Source of the DNA: Pseudolabrys sp.
GTDB taxonomy: Bacteria > Pseudomonadota > Alphaproteobacteria > Rhizobiales > Xanthobacteraceae
Reading direction: 5' to 3'
DNA length: 32,372 bases
Assembly (NCBI GenBank): GCA_022843325.1
Contig: JALHNV010000041.1
Span: 1 to 32,372 of the forward strand
A model generated the notes under the pieces. It was not told the DNA's origin. It searched no databases and saw only the letters and a list, made by a program, of their open reading frames with translations. Shown piece after piece: positions 18,116-27,963 of this stretch. Position 1 is the stretch's first letter, and each line of letters begins with the position of its first letter. The position numbers and the translations under genes are program-made.

Positions 18116-19543
18116 ATGAGCGAACCCGTCGTCACCCGTTTTGCCCCGTCCCCCACCGGCTTCCTCCACATCGGCGGGGCCCGTACGGCGCTGTTCAACT
18201 GGCTCTACGCCCGCAACCGCGGCGGCAAGATGCTGCTGCGAATCGAGGACACCGACCGCGAGCGCTCGACCGAGCCCGCCATCGCCGCGATCATCGACGG
18301 CCTGTCCTGGCTGGGGCTGACCTGGGACAGCGACATTGTCTACCAGTCGACCCGCGCCGACCGGCATCGCGAGGTCGCCGAGCAGCTGCTGGCGGCTGGC
18401 AAGGCCTATCGCTGCTACGCCTCGCCGGAAGAACTCACCGCCATGCGCGAGGCGGCGCGCAAGGAAGGCCGCTCCAAACTCTACGATGGCCGCTGGCGCG
18501 ACCGCGATCCGTCCGAGGCGCCTCCCGGCGTCAAGCCGGTGATCCGGCTGAAGGCGCCCGTGACCGGCGAGATCGCCATCGACGACCAGGTGCAGGGCCG
18601 CGTCGCCTGGCAAAACGCCGACCTCGACGATCTGGTGCTGCTGCGCTCCGATGGCAACCCGACTTACATGCTGGCGGTCGTGGTCGATGACCACGACATG
18701 GGCGTCACCCACATCATCCGCGGCGACGACCATCTGACCAACGGCGCGCGGCAGAAACACATCTACGAGGCGCTCGGCTGGACCGTGCCGGTGATGGCGC
18801 ATATCCCGCTGATCCACGGGCCCGACGGCTCCAAGCTGTCGAAACGGCACGGCGCCCTGGGCGTCGATGCCTATCGGGCCATGGGCTATCTGCCCGCGGC
18901 GGTGCGCAACTATCTGGTCCGGCTCGGCTGGGCCCATGGCGACCAGGAAATCTTCTCGACCGAGGAAATGATCGCCGCTTTCGACCTGTCCGCCATTGGC
19001 CGCTCACCGGCACGGTTCGATTTCGCCAAGCTGGAAAGTCTCAACGGCCACTACATCCGCACCAGCGCCGACGCCGACCTCATCGCCGCGCTGGAACAAC
19101 TGCTGCCCCACATCGCGGGCGGTCAGGAACTCGCCGACCGGCTGACACCGGAGCTGCGCGGCAAATTGCTCGCCGCCATGCCGGGCCTGAAGGAGCGCGC
19201 CAAAACCCTGATCGAACTGTTCGAGGCGTCGCGGTTCCTGTGGGCGAGCCGGCCGCTCGAGATCAATGCCGCCGCGAAGGTGGTGCTGACGCAGGAGGCC
19301 AGAGCCGTGATCGCAGCACTGCTGCCGGCGCTGGAGGCCGTGACCGACTGGTCGGCCGCCAGTGCCGAAGCCGTGGTGCGCGCCTTTGCCGAACAGACCG
19401 GTCACAAGCTCGGCGCCGTGGCGCAGCCGCTGCGGGCCGCCTTGACCGGGCGCACGACGTCACCGCCGATCTTCGACGTGCTGGCGGTGCTCGGCCGCGA
19501 CGAGAGCCTGGCCCGGCTGCGCGATCAGGGCGTGCCGGCCTGA
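18116..19543 (+). CDS. gltX: Glutamyl-tRNA synthetase
   Basis: Charges tRNA-Glu with glutamate. The 475 residues carry the HIGH motif in [48 protein letters not shown], and the KMSKS-equivalent [15 protein letters not shown] helical anticodon-binding C-terminal half follows. The start at 18116 gives [15 protein letters not shown], the normal family N-terminus. gltA follows 213 bp downstream on the same strand, and glnS is divergent. Many Alphaproteobacteria have two GluRS copies, one able to mischarge tRNA-Gln. Specificity cannot be read with confidence here. Confidence 0.97.
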   Translation: MSEPVVTRFAPSPTGFLHIGGARTALFNWLYARNRGGKMLLRIEDTDRERSTEPAIAAIIDGLSWLGLTWDSDIVYQSTRADRHREVAEQLLAAGKAYRCYASPEELTAMREAARKEGRSKLYDGRWRDRDPSEAPPGVKPVIRLKAPVTGEIAIDDQVQGRVAWQNADLDDLVLLRSDGNPTYMLAVVVDDHDMGVTHIIRGDDHLTNGARQKHIYEALGWTVPVMAHIPLIHGPDGSKLSKRHGALGVDAYRAMGYLPAAVRNYLVRLGWAHGDQEIFSTEEMIAAFDLSAIGRSPARFDFAKLESLNGHYIRTSADADLIAALEQLLPHIAGGQELADRLTPELRGKLLAAMPGLKERAKTLIELFEASRFLWASRPLEINAAAKVVLTQEARAVIAALLPALEAVTDWSAASAEAVVRAFAEQTGHKLGAVAQPLRAALTGRTTSPPIFDVLAVLGRDESLARLRDQGVPA

Positions 19544-19756
19544 TCCAACGCGGTTTTACGTTGTGAAATAGCGCCCCCGGCATGCTCGTTTTGCGGGCAT
19601 CGGGGTGCGATCAATCTTGCGGCACGCCTTCTTGCGGTGCACACTTGGATAAGCTACCCCAAACGCGGCCGGAGCCTTGTGCCTCGGCGTCACTTCCAGT
19701 TCCAGGCCAGACGTTTTTTCAAGCGCACGCCTCGCTGCCAATTCGAGGGCTCGACC

Positions 19757-21064
<1,308 letters not shown>

Positions 21065-21089
21065 GCCCGGAAATTTAGACCGAAAACGA

Positions 21090-21121
21090 AAACGGGACCG
21101 CCCACCAGGACGGTCCCGTTT
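21090..21121. terminator. Terminator between convergent gltA and stress operon
   Basis: AACGGGACCG (21091-21100) pairs perfectly with CGGTCCCGTT (21111-21120) around a 10-nt loop, and one more A-T pair extends the stem. A-rich sequence before it and TTTCCTTT after it let it end transcription from gltA, and possibly from the minus-strand gene as well. Confidence 0.8.
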
Positions 21122-21137
21122 CCTTTAGATCTGCCGT

Positions 21138-21755
21138 TTAGCGATACAGCGACCGCTCCTTGGTCACTTCATCGGCCGAGTACGGCTTCGCCGCCGGGCT
21201 GTACGAGGTCCAGCCGGTCTTGCGATAGGCCTCTGCGCGGTCGGCAACGACAACCGCCGAGCGATCCATCACGGCCTGCAGGCGCGCGCCATCTTCATCC
21301 TTGACGCGGGCGCTGACGACTGCGCCGCCGCGGCGCAAGCCTTCGGCGTACACTTCAGCTTCTTCGCTGCTCAGTCCGCCCTGCTGCGTCAACGCACCGA
21401 TGATGCTGCCGGTCGCACCGCCGGCGGCAGCGCCGGCGAGCGTGGCCACGAGCCAGCCGGCCGCGACAACCGGGCCTACGCCCGGGATGGCCATCAGGCC
21501 GAGACCTGTCAGCAGACCAACCGTACCGCCTGCCGCCGCGCCGATGCCACCACCCGCCGCCGCGCCTTCGGCGCGATCGTCGGTGCCATCGAGATCGCGG
21601 TCGGGATAGGAGTTGGTCTTTTCGTCATAGGCATTGTCGGCATTGCTGACGAGAATGCTGATGTCGCCATGCGACACGCCCGCGGCTTCAAGATCGCGCA
21701 CGGCCGCCTGAGCTTCTGAACGGCTGTTGTAGAGCCGGGAAATGGTCACTGTCAT
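21138..21755 (-). CDS. Putative stress protein with YflT-like domain and glycine-zipper segment
   Basis: A 205-residue protein. The N-terminal 40 residues (MTVTISRLYNSRSEAQAAVR onward) resemble the general-stress-protein 17M/YflT domain. In the middle (about residues 64-122) a long Gly/Ala-rich hydrophobic region contains LLTGLGLMAIPGVGPVVAAG and GAAAGGATGSIIG, a pattern of glycine zippers that may insert in a membrane. A second half like the first follows (EAEVYAEGLRRGGAVVSARV). The biochemical role is not known. It lies 45 bp after the PepSY-like gene on the same strand, so both probably share the EcfG-type promoter. This fits a general stress role, as an inference. Confidence 0.82.
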   Translation of the reverse strand: MTVTISRLYNSRSEAQAAVRDLEAAGVSHGDISILVSNADNAYDEKTNSYPDRDLDGTDDRAEGAAAGGGIGAAAGGTVGLLTGLGLMAIPGVGPVVAAGWLVATLAGAAAGGATGSIIGALTQQGGLSSEEAEVYAEGLRRGGAVVSARVKDEDGARLQAVMDRSAVVVADRAEAYRKTGWTSYSPAAKPYSADEVTKERSLYR

Positions 21756-21800
21756 GATGTCAAACCTGTTCTGTTGGATGAGATAGAAACCGACGCGCGC

Positions 21801-22118
21801 TTATTTGCCGACGACGTTGCCCTGGAAGTCGACGCTGACGCTCACCGACTTGCCGCCCTGCATCGCCTTGCCGCGCCAGACGCCCGAGTCATCCTTGGCG
21901 AGGCCGGTCACGTTGCTGAAGCCCTTGCCTTCAATGCGCGACTTGGCCTGACCTTCGGTGAAGCTGTTGGCACCGGCGACCGGCGGTGTCGCGGTCGGCG
22001 GGCTGTTCGGCGTGGTCACGGCCGGGGTGTTGGCATTCGGATTTGCCGGCGGCGCGTTCTGCGCGAGCAGCGGAAGCGTGGTCGCTATAACAAAAGACAT
22101 AGCCAGTACTGTGCGCAT
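21801..22118 (-). CDS. Small exported protein with PepSY-like domain
   Basis: A 105-residue protein with a Sec signal peptide (MRTVLAMSFVIATTLPLLAQ, probably cut after about residue 19). A Pro/Asn/Thr-rich linker follows (about residues 20-48). A short C-terminal domain (NSFTEGQAKSRIEGKGFSNV to VDFQGNVVGK) has the look of a single PepSY repeat. It should be periplasmic. PepSY domains are linked to protease inhibition or cell-surface binding, but the role here is unknown. GAGGAG lies about 6 nt before the ATG at 22118, and a consensus EcfG promoter lies just upstream. It is probably co-transcribed with the YflT-like gene. Confidence 0.82.
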   Translation of the reverse strand: MRTVLAMSFVIATTLPLLAQNAPPANPNANTPAVTTPNSPPTATPPVAGANSFTEGQAKSRIEGKGFSNVTGLAKDDSGVWRGKAMQGGKSVSVSVDFQGNVVGK

Positions 22119-22147
22119 GAATCGCTCCTCATTGGTGTGTGCGAGAG

Positions 22148-22172
22148 AACGGGCGACATGCTCGTTAGTTCC
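22148..22172 (-). promoter_or_regulatory. EcfG-type general stress promoter
   Basis: On the minus strand GGAAC (22172-22168), a 16-bp spacer and CGTT (22151-22148) match the alphaproteobacterial EcfG consensus at every fixed position. It ends 30 bp before the ATG of the PepSY-like gene, leaving room for a short leader with a GAGGAG ribosome site. One chance match of this kind would not be surprising somewhere in 32 kb, but position, strand and the stress-type product favour a real site. Confidence 0.72.
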
Positions 22173-22251
22173 TCACGCTGCCAATGATAGAGGCACGCGC
22201 ATCGATGCATTCAGCGCGATCGGCGATCGCGGGAGCATGACGACACCACAC

Positions 22252-22274
22252 GCGCTGAAGCGGAACTTCAGCGC
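22252..22274 (-). terminator. Hairpin after the fabH homologue
   Basis: GCGCTGAAG (22252-22260) and CTTCAGCGC (22266-22274) form a perfect 9-bp stem with a 5-nt loop, about 40 bp past the fabH stop. There is no clear T-run, so termination is plausible but not certain. Confidence 0.45.
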
Positions 22275-22312
22275 TCAATTGATTCGAATGGCGTGTGACG
22301 GAAAGATGTGCG

Positions 22313-23365
22313 CTAGGCGCCGTTGGCGCCGTGGCCGTTTTTCTTCGTCGCGTTGTGCATGCCCTTGGCGCCGTCATAGGCCCACTGCACATAGACGCCG
22401 GCCCAGGTGAAGCCGCCACCGAAAGCGGCCAGCAGCAACTTGTTGCCAGGCTTGAGCTGCGCTTCGTAGTCCCACAGGCACAGCGGGATCGTGGCGTTGG
22501 TGGTATTGCCGTACTTGTTGATGGTCACCATCACGCGGTCCATCGGCAGGCCCATGCGTTCCGCCGTCGACTCGATGATGCGCTTGTTGGCCTGATGCGG
22601 CACCAGCCAGTCGATCATGCTGCCGCGCAGATTGTTCCGCGTCATGATCTGGCCGGCGACCTCGGCCATGCGCGCGATGGCATGTTTGTAGACCGCCGCG
22701 CCTTCCTGGTGAACGTAGTGCAGGCGCTGGTCGACCGATTTGGCGCTGGCGGGCATGCGGCTACCGCCTGCCTTCTGGTGCAGATGGATCCAGCCGGCGC
22801 CGTCCGAGCGGATAAGCGAATCCATGATGCCGGTACCATCGGCGCTCGGCTCCAGCAGCACCGCCCCGGCGCCGTCGCCGAACAGCACGCAGGTGGCGCG
22901 GTCGGTGTAGTCGATGATCGACGACATCTTGTCGGCGCCGACGACGATCACCTTGCGCGCGGTGCCGTTGGCGATGAACTGCGATGCGATGGTCAGCGAA
23001 TAGAGAAAGCCGGAACAGGCCGCCTGCACGTCGAACGAGCCGATGTCGCGAATGCCGACCATGTCGCAGATCAGATTGGCGGTCGACGGGAACTGCATGT
23101 CCGGCGTGGTGGTGGCGCAGATTAGAAGGTCGATGTCGCCGGGCGACGTGCCGGTCTTCTGCAGCAGGCCGCGCACCGCTTCCGCCGCCATGTGCGAGGT
23201 GCCGAGCCCCTCGCCCTTGAGGATATGCCGTTCCCGGATACCGGTGCGTTCGGTGATCCAGGCGTCGCTGGTGTCCACCATCACCGCGAGTTCGGCATTG
23301 GTCAGCACGTCCGGCGGCACGTAGCCGTGGACGGCGGTAATCGCGGCGCGGGCGGGAGTCGTCAA
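22313..23365 (-). CDS. 3-oxoacyl-ACP synthase III (FabH family), Bacteroidetes-like
   Basis: Thiolase-fold enzyme of the family that condenses an acyl-CoA with malonyl-ACP to start a fatty acyl chain. The 350 residues keep the triad: Cys117 in VQAACSGFLYSL, His257 in LVPHQANKRIIE and Asn287 in NKYGNTTNATIP. The text IIDYTDRATCVLFGDGAGAV, IPLCLWDYEAQLKPGNKL and AAFGGGFTWAGVYVQWAY is, from memory, the Bacteroidetes form; housekeeping alphaproteobacterial FabH ends differently. A His/Lys-rich tail (HNATKKNGHGANGA) is added. The start appears to be TTG (23365), with no ATG or GTG between it and the upstream stop. It has its own candidate promoter and lies 106 bp after lpxB. I leave the symbol blank because this may be a second, specialised copy. 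Confidence 0.88.
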   Translation of the reverse strand: MTTPARAAITAVHGYVPPDVLTNAELAVMVDTSDAWITERTGIRERHILKGEGLGTSHMAAEAVRGLLQKTGTSPGDIDLLICATTTPDMQFPSTANLICDMVGIRDIGSFDVQAACSGFLYSLTIASQFIANGTARKVIVVGADKMSSIIDYTDRATCVLFGDGAGAVLLEPSADGTGIMDSLIRSDGAGWIHLHQKAGGSRMPASAKSVDQRLHYVHQEGAAVYKHAIARMAEVAGQIMTRNNLRGSMIDWLVPHQANKRIIESTAERMGLPMDRVMVTINKYGNTTNATIPLCLWDYEAQLKPGNKLLLAAFGGGFTWAGVYVQWAYDGAKGMHNATKKNGHGANGA

Positions 23366-23394
23366 AGGTGAAATTCTCGGTTGTCGGCCATGGG

Positions 23395-23424
23395 CTTATA
23401 GCCGTTCGGGCGGAACTGTCACAA
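23395..23424 (-). promoter_or_regulatory. Candidate promoter for the fabH homologue
   Basis: On the minus strand TTGTGA (23424-23419) and TATAAG (23400-23395) are 18 bp apart and end 29 bp before the TTG start. This would let the gene be expressed apart from the lpx cluster. Judged by eye only. Confidence 0.45.
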
Positions 23425-23471
23425 ATTACGCCGAAGGCCGCCCCGGCGCCACCGGGTCAGCCCCCCGCTGG

Positions 23472-24629
23472 TTAATTCCGGCGGACGGACGCCAGCACGA
23501 TGGTCGCCGCCCGGTCGCTGGGGGCAGCCCGGCCGATCTCCATGATGCCGTCCAGCCGCCTGAAGGCCGCGGTCTGGCGGCGCCGTTCCGGCGTATCCGC
23601 CAATAGCGGCAGCATCGCGCTGGCCAGCCGCGCGGCGGTGCAATCCCGCTGCAGAAATTCCGGCACCACGTTCTCGCCCAACACCAGATTGGCCAGGATC
23701 GCGCTGGTAGCAGTAATCAGGACACGGCCGACAACCTCCTCCAGAACGGGCACCTTGTAGGCGGCCGCCATCGGGATGCCTGCCACCGCCAGTTCCAGCG
23801 TCGAGGTGCCGGATTTTGTCAGCGCCGCCCGGGCCGTGCGGAAAGCGGCGTCCTTTTCGGCGGCATCAGTGACGATCCGCGCCGGCACCGGCCAGGCCGC
23901 CACCGCCGCGCCAACCGCGCCGGCTAGCCGCGGCACCGCGGGCACCACCACCTCAAGCGGTCCGGCCTGCTGCGTGAGCTGCGCCACCGCTTCGCCGAAT
24001 ACTCCAGCCATGCGACGAATCTCCCCGGACCGGCTGCCGGGCAACACCAGCAGCAGCGGCGGATCGGCCAGACGCCGCTCTGCCTCCTCGGGAGTCTTCG
24101 GCCGCAGTTCGGCCGCCCGCTCGGTCAGCGGATGGCCCACATAGGTGCAGGGCGGACCGCCGAGGCGCTGCATCACGTTGGGCTCGAACGGCAGCAGCGC
24201 CATCACGTGATCGACATAGGCGCGCATGGCCCGGGCCCGGCCTGGCCGCCAGGCCCAGACCGAGGGGCAGACATAGTCGACGATCGGTATTCCGGGAGCC
24301 CTGGCGCGCACGCGCCGGGCGACGCGGTGGGTGAACTCGGGGCTGTCGATCATCACCAGGACGTCGGGCCGCGCCGCGACGACGGCATCGGCGGTTTCGC
24401 GGATGCGACGCAGGATCTTCGGCAGGCTGGCAGGAATGGCCGCGAAGCCCATGATCGCCAGATCGCCGAGCGGGAACGGGCTCACCACGCCCTGCTCCGC
24501 CATATGGGCGCCGCCGATGCCGGAGAAGCGCACAGCACCCTCCGTCGCCCGCCGCAGCGCCGCGATCAGAGCGGCGCCAAGCCGGTCGCCGGACTCTTCA
24601 CCGGCCACCAGAAAAATATGCGGGCTCAT
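23472..24629 (-). CDS. lpxB: Lipid-A-disaccharide synthase
   Basis: Glycosyltransferase that joins UDP-2,3-diacylglucosamine and lipid X into the lipid A disaccharide at the inner face of the membrane. The 385 residues begin with the family signature FLVAGEESGDRLGAALI and continue with FSGIGGAHMAEQG, MIDSPEFTHRVARRVR, DYVCPSVWAWRPGRA and TYVGHPLTE. Near the C-terminus are LTKSGTSTLELA and the LAN-LGENVVPEFLQ region. The start ATG overlaps the lpxI stop as ATGA (24626-24629), so translation is coupled. It is the last gene of the lpx run. Confidence 0.96.
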   Translation of the reverse strand: MSPHIFLVAGEESGDRLGAALIAALRRATEGAVRFSGIGGAHMAEQGVVSPFPLGDLAIMGFAAIPASLPKILRRIRETADAVVAARPDVLVMIDSPEFTHRVARRVRARAPGIPIVDYVCPSVWAWRPGRARAMRAYVDHVMALLPFEPNVMQRLGGPPCTYVGHPLTERAAELRPKTPEEAERRLADPPLLLVLPGSRSGEIRRMAGVFGEAVAQLTQQAGPLEVVVPAVPRLAGAVGAAVAAWPVPARIVTDAAEKDAAFRTARAALTKSGTSTLELAVAGIPMAAAYKVPVLEEVVGRVLITATSAILANLVLGENVVPEFLQRDCTAARLASAMLPLLADTPERRRQTAAFRRLDGIMEIGRAAPSDRAATIVLASVRRN

Positions 24630-25495
24630 GGCCCCGTCGCGTCCGCCACGCCGATCACGAACAGCTTCGCTTTGTCGGCAGCCTGAACCAGGCGATCGGG
24701 TTCGGCCATGATGGTCGCCCCCGCCACCACCGCGATCCCAGCCAGACCGGCACGAGCGGCATTTTCGACCGTCTGCGGTCCCATGGTCGGGAGGTCGAAG
24801 CGGCGGTCTTGGCCGGGCTTGGGCGCTTTCACCAGCACCCCGGTGCCGGCCGACGCGCGCAGCCGCCCGTTGGCGCGCAATGCCGCGACCCGCTCCAGCA
24901 TCTGGTCGGTGCCCTCGATCGCCTCGACCGCAAGAATGTGCCGGCCGGCCACCACCGCCGCCTGGCCGATGTCGAACGGTCCGGCGGCGTGCAGGTATTC
25001 GAGGCCCAGCGCAATGTCGGCGCGGTCGTGCTCAGTCGGCTGCGCGTGGCCCAGCGTTCCTTCAGGGATCAGTATCTCCGGGGCGACTTCATGCGCGCCG
25101 AGCAGGCGGAAACCTTCCTGCTCCAGCAACCGGCCCATGCCGGTGATCAGATGATTGTCGCCGCCGCGAAAAGCCTTCAGCGCGCGCGGCAGCATCATCA
25201 GACCGCCGAGATCCGGCCGCGTCTGCCAGATCGACGGCCGTACCAGCGCACCGATGAACACGACATCGCGGCAGCCGGCAGCGCGCGCGACCCGCATGAA
25301 CTTGCCGATCTGCCCGATGTGAACCCAATGATGCGTGAAGCGCTCGACTGCGGTGCCTTCGGCGGCGCCGCGCAACGGAAACAGCACCACCTCACGGCCG
25401 CGCGCCGCCACCGCCGCCGCCACCGCCAGCGGCAGACTGCCGCCACCGCAGATCATCGCCAGCGGCCCCTGCCCGGTGATGGGCGCGGCGTTCAT
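24626..25495 (-). CDS. lpxI: UDP-2,3-diacylglucosamine pyrophosphatase LpxI
   Basis: Cleaves UDP-2,3-diacylglucosamine to lipid X and UMP. LpxI is the alphaproteobacterial substitute for LpxH and is unrelated to it. The 289 residues show LAMICGGGSLPLAVAAAV at the N-terminus, IGQIGKFMRVARAAGCRDVV, GGDNHLITGMGRLLEQEGFR, and a C-terminal half with EAIEGTDQMLERVA and RFDLPTMGPQTVENA. It was formerly annotated as DUF1009. The ATG at 25495 overlaps the lpxA stop by 4 bp, and its own stop overlaps lpxB by 4 bp, so it is locked between its pathway partners. A longer open frame upstream lies inside lpxA and is not used. Confidence 0.96.
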   Translation of the reverse strand: MNAAPITGQGPLAMICGGGSLPLAVAAAVAARGREVVLFPLRGAAEGTAVERFTHHWVHIGQIGKFMRVARAAGCRDVVFIGALVRPSIWQTRPDLGGLMMLPRALKAFRGGDNHLITGMGRLLEQEGFRLLGAHEVAPEILIPEGTLGHAQPTEHDRADIALGLEYLHAAGPFDIGQAAVVAGRHILAVEAIEGTDQMLERVAALRANGRLRASAGTGVLVKAPKPGQDRRFDLPTMGPQTVENAARAGLAGIAVVAGATIMAEPDRLVQAADKAKLFVIGVADATGP

Positions 25496-26307
25496 GTGTC
25501 CTCGTCGGCGCCGGCGTCTTGGGCCGCCATGGTCAGCGGCCGCTTGGCGGCCCGGATGAAGTCGATCATCTTCGCCACATAGGCATCGGCGCCGTACTCG
25601 GCGGCAACGCCATCGATACGCGAACGGAATTCGCCGGCACCGAAGAACAGCGCGCGGTAGGCTGCGCGCACGCGATGGATGTCGGCCTTGGTCAGGCCGC
25701 GCCTTCGCATGCCTACCACGTTGAGACCGACCAGATTGGCCAGCGGGCCCTGCACCGTGCCCCACGGGATGACGTCGGCGCGCACGCCGCTCAGGCCGAC
25801 GATCATGGCGCCCTCGCCGATGCGCACGAACTGGCGTACCGCTGCGCCGCCGCCGAACACAACATTGTCGCCGACACTGACGTGGCCGCCGAGCAAGGCA
25901 TTGTTGGCGAAGGTGACGTTGTTGCCGACGCGGCAATCGTGCGCCACGTGCGAGCCAACCATGAAGAAGCAGCGGTCGCCGACTTGCGTCAGGCCGCCAT
26001 CATCTTCGGTGCCGGTATTCATGCTGACATGTTCGCGAATGTCGCAATCGGCGCCGACCACCAGCCGCGTCGGACCGCCTTTGTACTTGACCGACTGCGG
26101 CGGCGTGCCAAGCGAGGCGAACGGGTAAATGACCGTGCGCGCGCCGATCGTGGTGTGGCCGGCAAGACTGACATGCGCCACCAGCCGGCAACCATCGCCC
26201 AGCGTGACATGCGGGCCGATGACGCAGTAAGGGCCGATCGTGACGTCTTGACCGATCGCCGCGCCGCTTTCGATCCGCGCGGTGGGATCGATCATGGCTT
26301 TGCTCAT
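25492..26307 (-). CDS. lpxA: UDP-N-acetylglucosamine acyltransferase
   Basis: First step of lipid A synthesis, adding a hydroxyacyl chain from ACP to UDP-GlcNAc. The 271 residues form a left-handed beta-helix of hexapeptide repeats ([20 protein letters not shown] and so on). The catalytic-His region [17 protein letters not shown] and the helical C-terminal part with [17 protein letters not shown] are both present. I chose the ATG at 26307 ([12 protein letters not shown]), which overlaps the fabZ stop by 4 bp. The open frame continues 78 bp upstream inside fabZ, but that part does not match the family. Confidence 0.97.
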   Translation of the reverse strand: MSKAMIDPTARIESGAAIGQDVTIGPYCVIGPHVTLGDGCRLVAHVSLAGHTTIGARTVIYPFASLGTPPQSVKYKGGPTRLVVGADCDIREHVSMNTGTEDDGGLTQVGDRCFFMVGSHVAHDCRVGNNVTFANNALLGGHVSVGDNVVFGGGAAVRQFVRIGEGAMIVGLSGVRADVIPWGTVQGPLANLVGLNVVGMRRRGLTKADIHRVRAAYRALFFGAGEFRSRIDGVAAEYGADAYVAKMIDFIRAAKRPLTMAAQDAGADEDT

Positions 26308-26762
26308 GAGTCGGAAATCATGGCGCCGACCTCGGCTTCGGCCACCGTCTGACCCGCCACCTTGGCTTCGCCCAAATACCACCACATCGACTTGCGCTGG
26401 CGTACCTTGCGCATGTGGTATTCGACCGTGTCACCGGGCAGCACAGGCTTCCGGAATTTTGCCTTGTCGATGGTCAGGAAGAACACCGACTTCGGCTGAT
26501 CCCACCCCAACGACTTGATGCACAGCACGCCTGCGGTCTGTGCCATGCCTTCGATCATCAGAACGCCGGGAAACACCGGGTTACCGGGAAAATGGCCCTG
26601 GAAGTGCGGCTCGTTGATGGTGACGTTCTTGATGCCGACGCCGTAATCGTCGCCCTGAATATCGATCACACGGTCGATCATCAGGAACGGATAGCGATGC
26701 GGGAGCATCTTCAGCACCGCTCCGATGTCGGCCGCATTGAGATCGCTGACCGGTTTATCCAT
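26304..26762 (-). CDS. fabZ: 3-hydroxyacyl-ACP dehydratase
   Basis: Dehydrates 3-hydroxyacyl-ACP in fatty acid elongation, and competes with LpxA and LpxD for the same hydroxyacyl-ACP pool. The 152 residues show the hot-dog fold signatures [14 protein letters not shown] and [18 protein letters not shown]. His57 and Glu71 (in [12 protein letters not shown]) are the catalytic pair. It lies between lpxD (9 bp upstream) and lpxA (4-bp overlap), the standard proteobacterial order. Co-expression helps balance phospholipid and lipid A synthesis. Confidence 0.98.
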   Translation of the reverse strand: MDKPVSDLNAADIGAVLKMLPHRYPFLMIDRVIDIQGDDYGVGIKNVTINEPHFQGHFPGNPVFPGVLMIEGMAQTAGVLCIKSLGWDQPKSVFFLTIDKAKFRKPVLPGDTVEYHMRKVRQRKSMWWYLGEAKVAGQTVAEAEVGAMISDS

Positions 26763-26771
26763 GGCTTCGTC

Positions 26772-27830
26772 TCACTCGTCTGCAACAGGCTTGGCGACGC
26801 CCGGCGGGCGCGCCATGCGCTCTATCATTACCAATTCGCGGAACCATTGCTTCAAGGGTTTGGCCGGCATTCCCCCCCAACGCGCGCCGGCCGGAACGTC
26901 GCCGTGGGCAATGCTGGTTCCAGCCAGTTGCGCCCCTTCGCCGATCGTCACGTTGGTGTTGGTACCGGAGCGCGCACCCATGACCACGAAATCTTCAAGC
27001 GTCGAACTACCGGAAAGACCTGTCTGGGAAACCACCACGCAGTGCCGGCCGATGCGCACATTGTGACCCACCTGAACCAGGTTGTCGATCTTGGTGCCCT
27101 CGCCGATGGTGGTGTCGCGGATCGCGCCGCGGTCGATGGCTGTGCCGGCCCCCACCTCGACGTCGTCCTGGATAATGACGCGCCCGACCTGCGGCACCTT
27201 GAGGTGTCCCTTGGCGCTCATGACATAACCGAATCCGTCCTGACCGATCCGGCAACCGGGATGAATGATGACACGGTCGCCGATCAGCGCATTGGCAACC
27301 GTCGTTCCGGCGCCGATCGCACTGTCACGCCCGATTCTCACATGGCCATCTATGACCGCGTTTGCGCCGATGACGGTGCCGCTGCCGATCTCGGCTTGCG
27401 GACCGATCACTGCGCCCGGCTCGATGACAACGCCGGTCTCCAGACGCGCAGTCGGGTGCACATAGGCGCCGGCCCGTTCGCTTTGCTCGTAAAGCGAAGA
27501 AGGCCGCAGCGAATGCGGAAACATCTCGCGCGCAACCGTGACGAAGGCCCGGTACGGTTCCTTGACCACCAGCACCGCCACATGCGCGGGAACAGCCTTG
27601 GCGAGCGCGGCCGTGGTGAAACAGGCACCGGCATGCGTCTTGGCAGCGGCATCGGCGAAGAAATTGCTCTCCAGAAAGCAGAGGTCCGACGGACCGGCCC
27701 GATCGAGAGGACCGATATTGTCGATCCTGCGGGCATGCGGCGCCGGCGTCACCAGACTGGCGCCGGCAAGCGCAGCGATCTCATCGAGGGTGAGACCGCG
27801 GGAGTGACGTAGGAATAACGGCTCGCTCAT
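26772..27830 (-). CDS. lpxD: UDP-3-O-acylglucosamine N-acyltransferase
   Basis: Third step of lipid A synthesis, adding the N-linked hydroxyacyl chain. The 352 residues have the N-terminal uridine-binding domain (LTLDEIAALAGASLVTPAP). A long hexapeptide beta-helix follows, containing GQDGFGYVMSAKGHLKVPQ, AIDRGAIRDTTIGEGTKIDN and the catalytic His in LVQVGHNVRIGRHC. A short helical C-terminus (WFRELVMIERMA) ends the protein. The start at 27830 gives MSEPLFLRH. bamA lies 133 bp upstream, with a hairpin in the gap, so lpxD may be reached only by partial read-through. Confidence 0.97.
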   Translation of the reverse strand: MSEPLFLRHSRGLTLDEIAALAGASLVTPAPHARRIDNIGPLDRAGPSDLCFLESNFFADAAAKTHAGACFTTAALAKAVPAHVAVLVVKEPYRAFVTVAREMFPHSLRPSSLYEQSERAGAYVHPTARLETGVVIEPGAVIGPQAEIGSGTVIGANAVIDGHVRIGRDSAIGAGTTVANALIGDRVIIHPGCRIGQDGFGYVMSAKGHLKVPQVGRVIIQDDVEVGAGTAIDRGAIRDTTIGEGTKIDNLVQVGHNVRIGRHCVVVSQTGLSGSSTLEDFVVMGARSGTNTNVTIGEGAQLAGTSIAHGDVPAGARWGGMPAKPLKQWFRELVMIERMARPPGVAKPVADE

Positions 27831-27896
27831 GGCGTCGAGGCTGATCCGCTAGGACGAAATCAATAAGTCCCAAGAACTGCTGCGGGCGTCAATCCA

Positions 27897-27920
27897 AGGG
27901 CGGGAATCGCTTCCCGCCCT
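27897..27920 (-). terminator. Hairpin between bamA and lpxD
   Basis: AGGGCGGGAA (27897-27906) pairs perfectly with TTCCCGCCCT (27911-27920) around TCGC, about 44 bp past the bamA stop. The T-run on the minus strand is poor, so it may reduce but not stop transcription into lpxD, lowering lpx levels relative to bamA. Confidence 0.55.
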
Positions 27921-27963
27921 CAGGACTTCAACGCTGGTATCCCGCCGCCGCTGGCGGCCAGGA

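Noticed and set aside
19637..19756. 40-residue N-terminal extension of citrate synthase
   Set aside because: The sequence is Arg/Phe-rich and unlike the family, and a normal start with a ribosome site exists at 19757.
23362..23391. Nine-codon ORF on the minus strand whose TGA overlaps the TTG start of the fabH homologue
   Set aside because: Its ATG would lie at or before the expected transcript start of the candidate promoter, and it has no ribosome site.
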